From assembly GCA_020635455.1 (NCBI GenBank), contig JACJZT010000011.1, positions 1-57,544 of the forward strand: a DNA stretch of 57,544 nucleotides, read 5' to 3'. How positions within the stretch are numbered: position 1 is the first letter of the stretch; each line of letters begins with the position of its first letter. The position numbers and the translations under genes were made by a program. The DNA is from Flavobacteriales bacterium (lineage in GTDB: Bacteria > Bacteroidota > Bacteroidia > NS11-12g > UBA9320). Under the pieces are notes generated by a model, which worked only from the letters and a program-made list of their open reading frames with translations, made no database searches and was not told the DNA's origin. This document shows, piece by piece, positions 9,237 through 18,482 of this stretch.

Positions 9237-12020
9237 ATGAATACGTCCTTTAAATCCCTATTAGCTTTATCTCTGCTGTTGCTTTCCCTGTTTGGTAAAG
9301 CTCAGGATGTAACCTTTGAAAAAGTTGCGGTATTTGGTGCTGATTCTTCCGATGTTTGCAAGGCTGTTGTAAATGACAAAACCGGTAATATTTATTCAGT
9401 GGGTTTTTTTGAAGGAAAAGTTGACTTCGACCCGGGAAAAGGCACCCATTTTCTAAATTCTAATGGCTTAAAAGATGGCTATCTGTTAAAACTGGATAAG
9501 AATAATAATTTGGTCTGGGTGCGACAGATCGGTGGAGTCGGGAACGATCTTTCGATCGACCTGGTTTTAGACCCATCCGGGAATGTATATGTTACCGGTG
9601 CCATTTCAGACAGTGTTGATTTTTCAACCGGCACGGGAAATGTTTGGGTAAATACCAAGGGAAAAATGGATGTTTTCATTTCTAAGTACGATAGTTTGGG
9701 TAATTTGATCTGGGCAGGTTCAGAAGGAAGTATAGAAGATGATTTAGCCAATGGTATTGCCTACAACAATAACGGCTCAATACTTATAACAGGATATATT
9801 TCAGACACTGTAACAATAAAACAGGGAAGTTTCAATACGCGATTCAATATTTTTGGCGGTAAAGACATTTTCATAGGGCAGATCTCTCTGAATGGGGCTT
9901 ATGAGTGGTTTGCTCAATTAGGTGGCAAAGAAGACGATGAATCCTTTGATATTGTTGCTGATCGTTCCGGTAATGTGTACACCACCGGAAGTTTTAGAGG
10001 CAGTGCAGATTTTGCACCGGGTTCCGCTACTTCGCTTTTGTCGTCATTTGGGGATGCTGACATTTTTGTTTCCAAACTTGATGGCAAAGGAAATTTCTCC
10101 TGGGTACGTCAATTGGGTGGCAGAAATTTTGATGAAGGCAGAGCCATTGACCTTGATGGCTCTACGAATGTTTATACCACTGGATACTTTTATGGAGTGG
10201 CTGATTTTGACCCTTCAAAACCAACTGTAAACCTATCTTCAAACGGAAATGCAGATGTATTTTTTTCAAAACTTAACTCGGCAGGAAATTATGTCTGGGC
10301 TAAATCAATTGGCGGAACCGAAGATGATTTTGGTCTTGGACTTCATGTTGACGGTTCGAACAACCTTTTTTATGCAGGTTCTTTCAGGGACAAAGTAGAT
10401 TTTGATCCGGGTGCCGCCACCTTTAATTTGTCGTCGGATGGTTCAGACGATGCATTTGCAATGAAACTTGCTTCCTCCGGAAATTTTTTATGGAGTAAAA
10501 AATTGGGCGGAAAGTTCACCGATGCCGGACTTGACATTCTGGTTGATGGTTTCAATAAAGTTCAAATTGCAGGTTATTATAGTGATACAGCCGATTTTGA
10601 CCCCTATGTAACTAAATATAACGAAGTGTCAAATGGCAAAACAGATGCATTTATAAATACGCTTGAAGTATGCACTCCCTCCTATGCTGTTGTCAATGCA
10701 AGTAATTGTTACAGTTATTCCTTCATGGGAAATGCGTATTCCACATCAGGAAGCTATCAGGTGGTTGTTCCGAACCACAGGGGCTGCGACAGTGTTATAA
10801 CCTTAAACTTGACCATATATTCAACCACAATAGGAAATTTAGACATTCTTGCTTGTAAATCCTATACTCTTAATGGAATAACCTATACTACAGCGGGTAC
10901 CTACCAACAATTGCTGACCAACACCAATGGCTGCGATAGTGTTTTAGTTCTTGAATTAAAATTTGGAGAATCGAGTGGTAAGGTAAATGCCATTGCCTGT
11001 GACTTGTATACTTTAAACGGTAAACTTTACACACAATCCGGAGATTATACTCAGACCATTAAGAATAAAGTTGGTTGTGACAGTGTAATTAGTTTAAAAC
11101 TGACCATTAAAAAAAGCAACTCCAGTGTTGTAAATGTGAATGCCTGCGATAGTTTCCATATTTTAAATGAAACACTTATTAACAGTGGGACCTACAACCT
11201 GATCACTAAAAATACGAATGATTGTGACAGCAGCATTACCCTCAACCTTACTCTTCATAAAAGTACTTTTTACACTTTAAATCAAAACTCCTGTTCGAAT
11301 TTTATCTTAAACAACGATACCTTCACAAAAACCGGGATCTATACTCAAAAATTAACCAATCATCGCGGTTGTGACAGTACCATCAAACTTGATCTAAAAA
11401 TCAATAATACTCATGCTGATATCAAATATACGGCTTGCAGGAGTTATTTATTAAATGGAATAAATTATTCTGAAAGCGGTCAATACACGCAAATAATAAA
11501 AAACGCAAAAGGTTGTGACAGCACCATTAACCTGGACCTAATCGTCAATAAAGTTGATGCAGGCGCATCAGCAAATGGAGCCATACTAAAAGCAGATATA
11601 TCTGATTTAAAATACCAATGGCTGGATTGTAATAAGGGATTTTCTCCGGTACCGGGTGAAGTTTATCAAACATTCCTGGCAAAGGAAAGTGGAAGTTATG
11701 CTGTTTCCGTTACAGATAATTCATGTACGGATACTTCTATTTGTTTATTGGTTGATTATAACTACATCTCTACACTGAATGCTTTATCTTTTAAACTTTT
11801 ACCAAACCCTGTAAAGTCTCAGCTTCAGATCTCAGGTCCCGGTAATTTTGAAACACTGGAAATACAAATATTCGATATACTTGGCAAAGTTTGTTTTAAG
11901 AAGATTTACCGCGATTTTGAGGAAACCAACATTGACTTTAGCTCATTTAACAAAGGTGTTTACCATTTAAGCTTGATCTATAAGGGAGGAATGCGATCGT
12001 ATCGAATACTAAAGGAATAA
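9237..12020 (+). CDS. Secreted T9SS type A protein with SBBP-like propeller repeats and six CDS-type repeats
   Basis: The 927-residue protein has a signal peptide ending near residue 22. Residues about 25-480 are SBBP-like repeats of about 55-60 residues with recurring VDFDPG, KLD..GN..W and GG....D elements, probably a beta-propeller. Residues about 480-775 hold six repeats of about 48 residues, each with an early cysteine, a Tyr-rich turn and a closing GCDS/DCDS followed by a strand of type ITLNLTI. An Ig-like stretch and a type A sorting domain (LLPNPVKSQLQI, then IFDILGKV) close the protein. It is likely cell-surface or extracellular; ligand unknown. The 580-residue protein at 25081-26823 shares the first repeat type. 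Confidence 0.85.
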   Translation: MNTSFKSLLALSLLLLSLFGKAQDVTFEKVAVFGADSSDVCKAVVNDKTGNIYSVGFFEGKVDFDPGKGTHFLNSNGLKDGYLLKLDKNNNLVWVRQIGGVGNDLSIDLVLDPSGNVYVTGAISDSVDFSTGTGNVWVNTKGKMDVFISKYDSLGNLIWAGSEGSIEDDLANGIAYNNNGSILITGYISDTVTIKQGSFNTRFNIFGGKDIFIGQISLNGAYEWFAQLGGKEDDESFDIVADRSGNVYTTGSFRGSADFAPGSATSLLSSFGDADIFVSKLDGKGNFSWVRQLGGRNFDEGRAIDLDGSTNVYTTGYFYGVADFDPSKPTVNLSSNGNADVFFSKLNSAGNYVWAKSIGGTEDDFGLGLHVDGSNNLFYAGSFRDKVDFDPGAATFNLSSDGSDDAFAMKLASSGNFLWSKKLGGKFTDAGLDILVDGFNKVQIAGYYSDTADFDPYVTKYNEVSNGKTDAFINTLEVCTPSYAVVNASNCYSYSFMGNAYSTSGSYQVVVPNHRGCDSVITLNLTIYSTTIGNLDILACKSYTLNGITYTTAGTYQQLLTNTNGCDSVLVLELKFGESSGKVNAIACDLYTLNGKLYTQSGDYTQTIKNKVGCDSVISLKLTIKKSNSSVVNVNACDSFHILNETLINSGTYNLITKNTNDCDSSITLNLTLHKSTFYTLNQNSCSNFILNNDTFTKTGIYTQKLTNHRGCDSTIKLDLKINNTHADIKYTACRSYLLNGINYSESGQYTQIIKNAKGCDSTINLDLIVNKVDAGASANGAILKADISDLKYQWLDCNKGFSPVPGEVYQTFLAKESGSYAVSVTDNSCTDTSICLLVDYNYISTLNALSFKLLPNPVKSQLQISGPGNFETLEIQIFDILGKVCFKKIYRDFEETNIDFSSFNKGVYHLSLIYKGGMRSYRILKE

Positions 12021-12036
12021 TTATTCTAAGAAACCT

Positions 12037-12062
12037 GACCCATTTACAGGGTCTTCATTTTT
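12037..12062 (+). terminator. Short hairpin terminator
   Basis: GACCC at 12037-12041 pairs with GGGTC at 12049-12053, followed by TTCATTTTTG. The stem is only five pairs but GC-rich and lies 17 bases after the stop codon. Confidence 0.4.
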
Positions 12063-12195
12063 GTTTAGATGGAAATGAATCCATGAACAGAATTGCAAAT
12101 TTTGTAAAGTATATACTGCCAAATTCGGTCTTGAAATTGTATTTTTGCCGGCTATACAACGCCCTCTCTAACAAGAGGATCTAATTAAAAATCAT

Positions 12196-13266
12196 ATGAG
12201 AAAAGAATCCAAAAAGTTTTTAAAAGACTACCTGAATAATGCATCTCCAACCGGTCATGAATCATCCGGACAACAAATTTGGCTTGATTATCTGAAGCCT
12301 TATATTGATGAATACATAACGGACCCTTACGGAACAGCCGTTGGAGTTGTAAATCCTGGTAAAAAATACAAAGTGGTTATAGAAGCTCATGCCGATGAAA
12401 TTGCATGGTTTGTGAATTACATAACCCCTGAAGGTTACATTTATGTGATCCGAAATGGCGGTTCTGATGCTCAGATCGCACCAAGTATGCGTGTAAATCT
12501 TCATGGTGAGAAAGGAATTGTCAAAGGTATTTTCGGTTGGCCTGCAATTCATGTCAGAGAACCGGGAAAAGAAGAGTCTCCAAGTTTAAAAAATATCTTT
12601 ATTGATTGTGGAGCTAAAAACAAGGATGAAGTGCATGAAATGGGCATTCACGTTGGAACCGTGGTAACTTTTGTGGATGAAATGATGGAACTCAATAAGG
12701 ATTTTATTGTCGGAAGGGCTCTCGATAATCGGATAGGTGGATTTATGATCGCCGAAGTTGCCCGCCTGCTGAAGGAAAATAAGAAAAAACTTCCATTCAC
12801 ATTATACGTGGTGAATTCGGTACAGGAAGAGATCGGACTGAGAGGTGCAGAAATGATATCGAGAAGATTAAAACCGGATGTTGCCATTGTTACGGATGTA
12901 ACTCATGATACGACCTCACCGATGTATAATAAAAAAGAACAAGGTGAGATAGCCTGTGGCAAAGGCCCAGCACTAACCATTGGTGCATCGGTACATAACA
13001 ATGTATTTAAAATGCTTGTTGAAGTGGCAGAAAAAAACAAGATCCCATACCAGCGTTCTGCAACTTCCAGAACCACAGGGACCGATACCGACATGTTCGC
13101 ATATTCGGCAGAAGGAGTGCCTTCGGCCCTAATTTCCCTGCCTTTGAAATACATGCACACGACCGTAGAAACCATTCATAAGAATGATTTGGAAAACGTA
13201 ATACAGTTGATGTACGAATGTGTTCTGAATCTAAAGGCCGGTCAGGATTTCAGGTATATTAAATAG
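12196..13266 (+). CDS. M42 family metallo-aminopeptidase
   Basis: The 356 residues match the M42 (glutamyl aminopeptidase/TET) fold in length and motifs. Metal and catalytic residues are visible: His65 in EAHADEIAWF, bridging Asp177 in RALDNRIGG, Glu211-Glu212 in QEEIGLRG, Asp234 in VTDVTHDT and His321 in YMHTTVE. It has no signal peptide, so it should act in the cytoplasm, releasing N-terminal residues from peptides as a large oligomer. AHADEIAW replaces the more common AHMDEIGF but keeps the metal ligands. A TATTTTTG box lies at 12140-12147 and a small hairpin at 12163-12178 upstream. Confidence 0.93.
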   Translation: MRKESKKFLKDYLNNASPTGHESSGQQIWLDYLKPYIDEYITDPYGTAVGVVNPGKKYKVVIEAHADEIAWFVNYITPEGYIYVIRNGGSDAQIAPSMRVNLHGEKGIVKGIFGWPAIHVREPGKEESPSLKNIFIDCGAKNKDEVHEMGIHVGTVVTFVDEMMELNKDFIVGRALDNRIGGFMIAEVARLLKENKKKLPFTLYVVNSVQEEIGLRGAEMISRRLKPDVAIVTDVTHDTTSPMYNKKEQGEIACGKGPALTIGASVHNNVFKMLVEVAEKNKIPYQRSATSRTTGTDTDMFAYSAEGVPSALISLPLKYMHTTVETIHKNDLENVIQLMYECVLNLKAGQDFRYIK

Positions 13267-13272
13267 GAAATG

Positions 13273-13608
13273 CTAGTTTTCGAGATGATTGAGATTCTCG
13301 ATTACCTTTTCCATAATTTTAGTGAATTCTGCAGGATGATCTGAATAATATTTAAGACTCGAATCCATCTCCCCTATTCTTATTTTATGTTTTGCATAGA
13401 TAAAATTATAGGTACTGTCAAGAAAAACTTCAGAGTTATAACCATATTTTTTTAAAACCTTATCGTTTCCTTCTGCCAGGACAATGTCCGTTAAAACTGT
13501 TTCCATCTTGTTTTCATCTAAATATTTAAAATTTGTATCTGTATTTTGTTTTTTATTGCATAGAATAAACAAACATGAAATCAGAACAACAACTAAGAGG
13601 TTTCTCAT
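13273..13608 (-). CDS. DUF4296 domain-containing small lipoprotein
   Basis: The 111-residue protein begins with a hydrophobic signal and a cysteine at residue 17 (FILCNKK). This is a relaxed lipobox because the residue before Cys is Leu rather than Gly, Ala or Ser. The remainder resembles DUF4296: METVLTDIVLAEG, then a helical stretch with YNFIYAKHKI and a closing helix. The function of this family is unknown to me. Its ATG is nine bases from the ATG of the divergent yggS-like gene, and its 3' end lies six bases from the end of the M42 peptidase gene. Confidence 0.75.
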   Translation of the reverse strand: MRNLLVVVLISCLFILCNKKQNTDTNFKYLDENKMETVLTDIVLAEGNDKVLKKYGYNSEVFLDSTYNFIYAKHKIRIGEMDSSLKYYSDHPAEFTKIMEKVIENLNHLEN

Positions 13609-13617
13609 AAAATTACA

Positions 13618-14265
13618 ATGATAAAGTATAACTTAGACAAAATTCACTCCGAAATTGATAAATATGCAAGTTTGGTAGTGGTTTCTAAAAATCGCAGTGA
13701 TGAGGAATTTATGGAGGCATACAATTGTGGAGAGAGAAATTTTGGAGAAAATAAGGTTCAGGAGATCGTAAGGAAAGCCGGGATAATGCCTTCAGATGTT
13801 CATTGGCATATGATCGGACACCTGCAGAAAAACAAGGTAAAATACATAGCGCCTTTTATTACGTTAATTCATTCGGTTGATAACACAGAGCTCTTAAAAG
13901 AAATCGATAAACAGGCCGGAAAAAATCAGAGAGCCATTCAGGTATTGTTACAAGTGTATATTGCCAGTGAAGAAAGTAAATATGGACTATCTGCTGAAGA
14001 GATGTTTAAGATTCTTAAACAGACAAACGAATTTCCAAATGTAAAGATTACCGGACTCATGGGAATGGCAACCTTGACGAGTGATCTCAACAGGATACGT
14101 TCTGAATTCAAGATCCTAAAAGATCTTTTTTTAAAAGCTCAATCCGAACCAAACATCCACAATACTGAATTTTCAACTTTATCCATGGGTATGAGCGGTG
14201 ACTACCAGATTGCTATTGAAGAAGGAAGCACACTTGTAAGGATCGGTAGTTTAATTTTTGAGTAA
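13618..14265 (+). CDS. yggS: YggS/PROSC family PLP-binding protein
   Basis: The 215 residues match the YggS family of single-domain fold-type III PLP proteins that balance cellular PLP and amino/keto acid pools. The PLP lysine is Lys24 in VVVSKNRS. Other family signatures are FGENKVQE, HMIGHLQKNK and the C-terminal LSMGMSGDYQIAIEEGSTLVRIG. The family usually reads SKT after the valines, so Asn25 is a small variation. The protein is slightly shorter than the usual 225-235 residues. The start codon is nine bases from the start of the divergent DUF4296 gene. Confidence 0.92.
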   Translation: MIKYNLDKIHSEIDKYASLVVVSKNRSDEEFMEAYNCGERNFGENKVQEIVRKAGIMPSDVHWHMIGHLQKNKVKYIAPFITLIHSVDNTELLKEIDKQAGKNQRAIQVLLQVYIASEESKYGLSAEEMFKILKQTNEFPNVKITGLMGMATLTSDLNRIRSEFKILKDLFLKAQSEPNIHNTEFSTLSMGMSGDYQIAIEEGSTLVRIGSLIFE

Positions 14266-14530
14266 AAACAAAAATAAAGTCCACATTGATTCTTTTTAAA
14301 AGTTTCAAACAAGTTAGTTTATAACATAATTCGCAATTTCAGAACATTGAGCAATTGCTTTAGAACTCAATATTAGTTCTTCGTTACAGGAATTGAGTTA
14401 GAAGGCGGCTTACACCCGGTTTAAAATTTAACCTAATAACCTAAACCTTAAAAACGGATTGATTTATTAAATTAATTAACTATACCTTTTGATTTGGAAA
14501 CCATCCTTTGCAGGATGGTTTCTTTTTTAT
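14266..14530 (+). other. Structured untranslated region, possible small RNA, ending in a terminator
   Basis: About 230 bases lie between the yggS stop and a strong terminator, with no plausible ORF. AACTCAAT (14364-14371) pairs with ATTGAGTT (14392-14399). The first arm can instead pair with TTGAG at 14347-14351, so two exclusive folds exist. A GC-rich patch (GGCGGCTTACACCCGG) follows. It could be a long 3' UTR or a separate small RNA; a 6S-like RNA is possible but not demonstrable by eye. Confidence 0.3.
14497..14529 (+). terminator. Strong intrinsic terminator
   Basis: An 11-base stem (14497-14507 with 14512-14522, GAAACCATCCT with AGGATGGTTTC) and a four-base loop are followed by a T run. 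Only the plus strand has the T tract. Confidence 0.8.
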
Positions 14531-14539
14531 ACAAAAGTT

Positions 14540-17104
14540 CTAATTATTGTTGATCCATAACAATTTACCTAAAAACCCATTTGAGTACCAAAGGTAGTAT
14601 GCGCCTGTTTGGTATTCATTCATCGGAAATTTTTCTTGTTCGCCACGAATGTAAATCTCTGTCAACCTTCCATTCGGGTCAATTAAATAAACCGTTAGAG
14701 AATTCATATTCAAGGGTTTTTCAAAATTCAATGATCCTTCAGACAAAAACCATTTGAATTCCTGGATACCATTCTGTTTAACCTTAACCGGTTCACTGAA
14801 TGAATAACTTCCATTAAAGTCGACTTGCTTCAACCGATAAAATGCAATTTTTTGCTTACCCAAATCAGGCTTATATCTGTAAACAAGCTGATTTGTTCCG
14901 GTTCCATTAACTGCTTTGCTGCATACGCTATCAACAGTTTCAAAACTCTCCTTTTCATTTACTTTCTGTATTTCAAAATGCTTACAATTAAGTTCGGAAA
15001 ATGTTGACCATTCGAGAAAAAGCTCCCCTGAAACATCCTTCACAACCTTAAAGTTTTTCAATTGTACCGGCAAGGCATTCTTAGCACTGGGACTTCCAAA
15101 ACTTATTAATTCCGCATTGTTTAAGGTTTCGGATAAAATAAAACCATTCGTAGCACTCCCACTCACAAAATTATTTCCACCATTTTTCCAGAAACCTGAA
15201 TCATAACAGGCTACAATCAGATCATTTTTCCCAAGCGAGCTTATACCCGATCGAGCCCCATCCTTCCAAAACAATCCAAACTTACCGGGGTAACTTATTT
15301 CCCGTTCTATTTTCCAAAATTCCCTATTGCTAATCAACCCGCCCGACATACTACCTGACAATGAATCCCTATGCTCCGGTGCAGAATCCCGGTAAGTAAC
15401 TTTCATAGTATAACTTTTTGAAGTATCCCGAGGTTGATACTCAGTTCCGGCCCACCAATTTCCGGACCCAACCGGAAAAAGAAACTTATTGCTTCCGGTT
15501 TTTATCACCGGACCACAAATATGGCTCAGATCATGTCCCGAATCTGACTTTGCAGAAGACGAAAGAACAATAAGACCGGAATCGCTTGTAAAAAGGATTC
15601 CATTTTTGAGTATTAAATTCCCGCTAACAAAGCAAGAGTCACGCAATTTCACTCCCTTTGAATTATTTATACTAAAAGTATGGATGGAATTAGTTCTTCC
15701 GGGAATTTCAGCCCCTGTAAGTGTGGTGTTCATGGCATTTAAATAATGCAGATCAACTAAGCCTTTAAAATCCGGTGCGGACTGAAGTGACCCATTTTCA
15801 ATATGGATGATTGCATTATTGCAAATACCAAGATATTTACCACCCTGAAAAGTTCCATTTCTTAAATGAAGGCAATTCTTTACGGAACGTTTGAAGTTTA
15901 ACGAAAGTCCGTTAACATTATCCAGGATAACATTCGCAAATCCGGTATCCCATGAGATGCTGTCAGCAATCTGATGAATCGTATCAGAAAACACTATAGT
16001 AGTTGAGTCCGGTGAAACTTCAAAAGTCCCGGTGTTGTCCAGAACCAATTTACCACCCGTTAAATGTAAAGAACCCTTCTCTAGAATTTTTAGATTTTGA
16101 TTATTTACAGTGTTCTTATTTCCGGAATTTCCCAACACCAGATTGTAATAGTCCGTCAACAAATATGCTCCTGTAATTCCCGCATTGATAAAATTCTGGT
16201 TGCCTTGCCTGCTGTATTCTATGGATGAGCTTTTATCCAGAAATATCTGTTTTGCCTGTATATAAGGCGAAAGACCCAATAAAACCATCCGACCTTTCAA
16301 GAATACCTTCCCACAAATGGAAGAACCGGTTCTTGAAATTACTGAAGAAGATGCATTTCCTGATTTTAAAGAAATAAATACGGCATCTTTTTCAAGAATG
16401 AAGTCACCTTCACCGGAGTTACCATTGTCAATTGCCACTCTTTGGTCGGTGTATAAAATTCCTTTATGAACAATCCAGTTAGCGGCTTTAACCGAACCCA
16501 GAATGAATCCGGTATCACCTGAATTTAAATCAAATTCAAGATTGAACAGATCCTGACTCCCCTTTGCTCCGGCCCCCCATTCTCCGGCTTCGAACAATAC
16601 ACGCGTGCTTCCGCGGAACTTTAAGCTTCCCGTATCTTTTTTTATCAGGGGTAGTGAAGGCGTTAATGTTGTAAAATTGATATCCAGTGGATTTTTCGAA
16701 TTGGTAATGGTATCTACTTCTCCAAAATAACAGGATAGTTTACCGTAACAATTAAAGGTATTGTTTACCAAATCTATTTGTGCATCCTTTCCGCTCGTTG
16801 CAGAAACGGTGCCTGAACTAATAAATATGTTTTTGACCGACAACTCGCTGTCAATAAAAAGAATGTGGCCTGACTGAATGTATACATCATCCTGTAAACC
16901 CGGTGTTCTTATTACTTTTCTCCAAATGCTGTCATCCCAGAATTGCCAGCAGTTTAAATCGGAAAATACAGAGGAATCCTTCAGTGTCCTATAAACTTTT
17001 CCATTTTGAGCCCGGCACCTGACACTCCCTCCAAAAAACAAATACAGGATAATAAGGAAAATAAGATGTTTTTTCAGCGACAGATAGGTTGTGATTGCAG
17101 ACAT
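14540..17104 (-). CDS. Large secreted beta-rich protein with FnIII-like domain and T9SS-like C-terminus
   Basis: The 854-residue protein has a signal peptide ending near residue 33 (RCRAQNG). Residues about 60-560 are a long run of short strands with repeated patterns such as LVLDNTGTF, LHLTGGKL and LKNGILF, as in right-handed beta-helix surface proteins. From about residue 673 the stretch LPVQLKNFKV, LFLEWSTFSELN, FEIQKV and FYRLKQVDFNGSYS is the FnIII-like module common before T9SS tails. The last 80 residues resemble a sorting domain but lack a clean PNP motif. No enzymatic motif was recognised. The minus-strand stop is 10 bases from the terminator of the converging region. Confidence 0.75.
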   Translation of the reverse strand: MSAITTYLSLKKHLIFLIILYLFFGGSVRCRAQNGKVYRTLKDSSVFSDLNCWQFWDDSIWRKVIRTPGLQDDVYIQSGHILFIDSELSVKNIFISSGTVSATSGKDAQIDLVNNTFNCYGKLSCYFGEVDTITNSKNPLDINFTTLTPSLPLIKKDTGSLKFRGSTRVLFEAGEWGAGAKGSQDLFNLEFDLNSGDTGFILGSVKAANWIVHKGILYTDQRVAIDNGNSGEGDFILEKDAVFISLKSGNASSSVISRTGSSICGKVFLKGRMVLLGLSPYIQAKQIFLDKSSSIEYSRQGNQNFINAGITGAYLLTDYYNLVLGNSGNKNTVNNQNLKILEKGSLHLTGGKLVLDNTGTFEVSPDSTTIVFSDTIHQIADSISWDTGFANVILDNVNGLSLNFKRSVKNCLHLRNGTFQGGKYLGICNNAIIHIENGSLQSAPDFKGLVDLHYLNAMNTTLTGAEIPGRTNSIHTFSINNSKGVKLRDSCFVSGNLILKNGILFTSDSGLIVLSSSAKSDSGHDLSHICGPVIKTGSNKFLFPVGSGNWWAGTEYQPRDTSKSYTMKVTYRDSAPEHRDSLSGSMSGGLISNREFWKIEREISYPGKFGLFWKDGARSGISSLGKNDLIVACYDSGFWKNGGNNFVSGSATNGFILSETLNNAELISFGSPSAKNALPVQLKNFKVVKDVSGELFLEWSTFSELNCKHFEIQKVNEKESFETVDSVCSKAVNGTGTNQLVYRYKPDLGKQKIAFYRLKQVDFNGSYSFSEPVKVKQNGIQEFKWFLSEGSLNFEKPLNMNSLTVYLIDPNGRLTEIYIRGEQEKFPMNEYQTGAYYLWYSNGFLGKLLWINNN

Positions 17105-17303
17105 GAATTCAAAATTGGTTCAATTAAGAACTCACAAAAAACATGAATTCAATCCTGCGACATTTGAGTTCTCTGCTGCTTTGACCGGCTAAAATTTTGC
17201 AATATAAATGACCTTTTGCAGGAAAATTGATTCTACCTTAAACCCAAATACGGCAATTTTCTATCAATACACCTGAACTATGTATTGGAAAGTATAGGGT
17301 CTA

Positions 17304-18338
17304 CTATTTAAAATTCAAGGCTTTGGTCTTTACAGAGTTCTGCAATGAAACCTGCATGTCGGCGCTGAGAGGTATTTTGGTGATCCTTGTAATGTATCTT
17401 GATGAAAAAATTCCCAGCCCATTGTCAATGTTGCTGTATTCAGGTTTCTTCTGAACTATACCAATAGAAGGTTTATTTACTTCCACATACGTATAAAGAT
17501 CAACACCCGCGCCAAAAAACTCAATATCGCAATACATGGCTTTGCGTACCAGATTTGTATCAACTTTGATGTTGTTTTCGAGCAGATCGTAAAACAGACT
17601 TCCCGAAACAGAGGTAATTTTCAATTCATATCCTCTAAGCGAAGGATCCGTTAATTTGTTTTTGAACAAATTCCACTTAACGGTTCTAAGCACTGTATCT
17701 GAGGGATTGTTTTTATTTATATCCTTATACCAGAAAGTCATGATCATATCGTAAGCCTTCGCTTTTCGACCTTCTCTGTAGCTTATGATCAAATAAGAAT
17801 TGGTTTTATCCTGTATGTTTATAAAATTAGTACTTGAAGAAACCGGTGCCTGAGGTTCGAGGTACCCTACCGTATATGCCTTTGCTCCGCACATGTAGCC
17901 GGTTTGAGGATTTTGAACGATCAGTTCATACTCATAATCTTCAGGGTTAGGACTGAGTTTTGAATCCTTTATGGGTTTATTGATCTGGTATAAATAATTT
18001 GGTTCATTGGCAAACATGCCACTGTCCTTTTCTATTCCAAGGTCATTTCCGTTAACAAGGGTTGGAAAGATACTGTCTATGATATTTCCGTTTAACCGTA
18101 CGTACAATTTTACTTTTAAATTTGAGTTGTATATCGAATCGCTGATCCCGGTAAATTGAAAAGCGTTTCCATCCGGATCCAGGTAAGCTTTTTGAATACG
18201 CAAATAATTAACGCTTGCCGCCGGGTCGAGCAATCCGTAAACCACCACGGTTTCTTTCCAGGGAGCTGCCACTTCGACTTCATTTTTACAGCCGGCCCAT
18301 AAAATCAAAACAACTAGCAGGTTTCGGAGTTTTAACAT
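17304..18338 (-). CDS. DUF4249-like lipoprotein
   Basis: An upstream in-frame ATG at 18401 is possible, but the start at 18338 puts a clean lipoprotein signal at the N-terminus (MLKLRNLLVVLILWAGCKNE, Cys17), so it is preferred; 344 residues result. The rest is beta-rich, with VVVYGLLDP near residue 35 and VNYLRIQKAYL, resembling DUF4249. That family is often found near TonB-dependent receptor systems, but no receptor gene is adjacent here. It should be anchored to the outer membrane or periplasmic face. Function unknown. Confidence 0.72.
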   Translation of the reverse strand: MLKLRNLLVVLILWAGCKNEVEVAAPWKETVVVYGLLDPAASVNYLRIQKAYLDPDGNAFQFTGISDSIYNSNLKVKLYVRLNGNIIDSIFPTLVNGNDLGIEKDSGMFANEPNYLYQINKPIKDSKLSPNPEDYEYELIVQNPQTGYMCGAKAYTVGYLEPQAPVSSSTNFINIQDKTNSYLIISYREGRKAKAYDMIMTFWYKDINKNNPSDTVLRTVKWNLFKNKLTDPSLRGYELKITSVSGSLFYDLLENNIKVDTNLVRKAMYCDIEFFGAGVDLYTYVEVNKPSIGIVQKKPEYSNIDNGLGIFSSRYITRITKIPLSADMQVSLQNSVKTKALNFK

Positions 18339-18482
18339 TTTATTAAATAAACTTAGCTTTGCGTAATAAATTGCAAAAATGAGGTATATTTTATGAAACA
18401 CAAGAATTCAATGTCTCTTTATAAACATAATATATAAAAACTCCCTTTTAATTAACAAACGTATCCAATAAACCTTCGAAAA

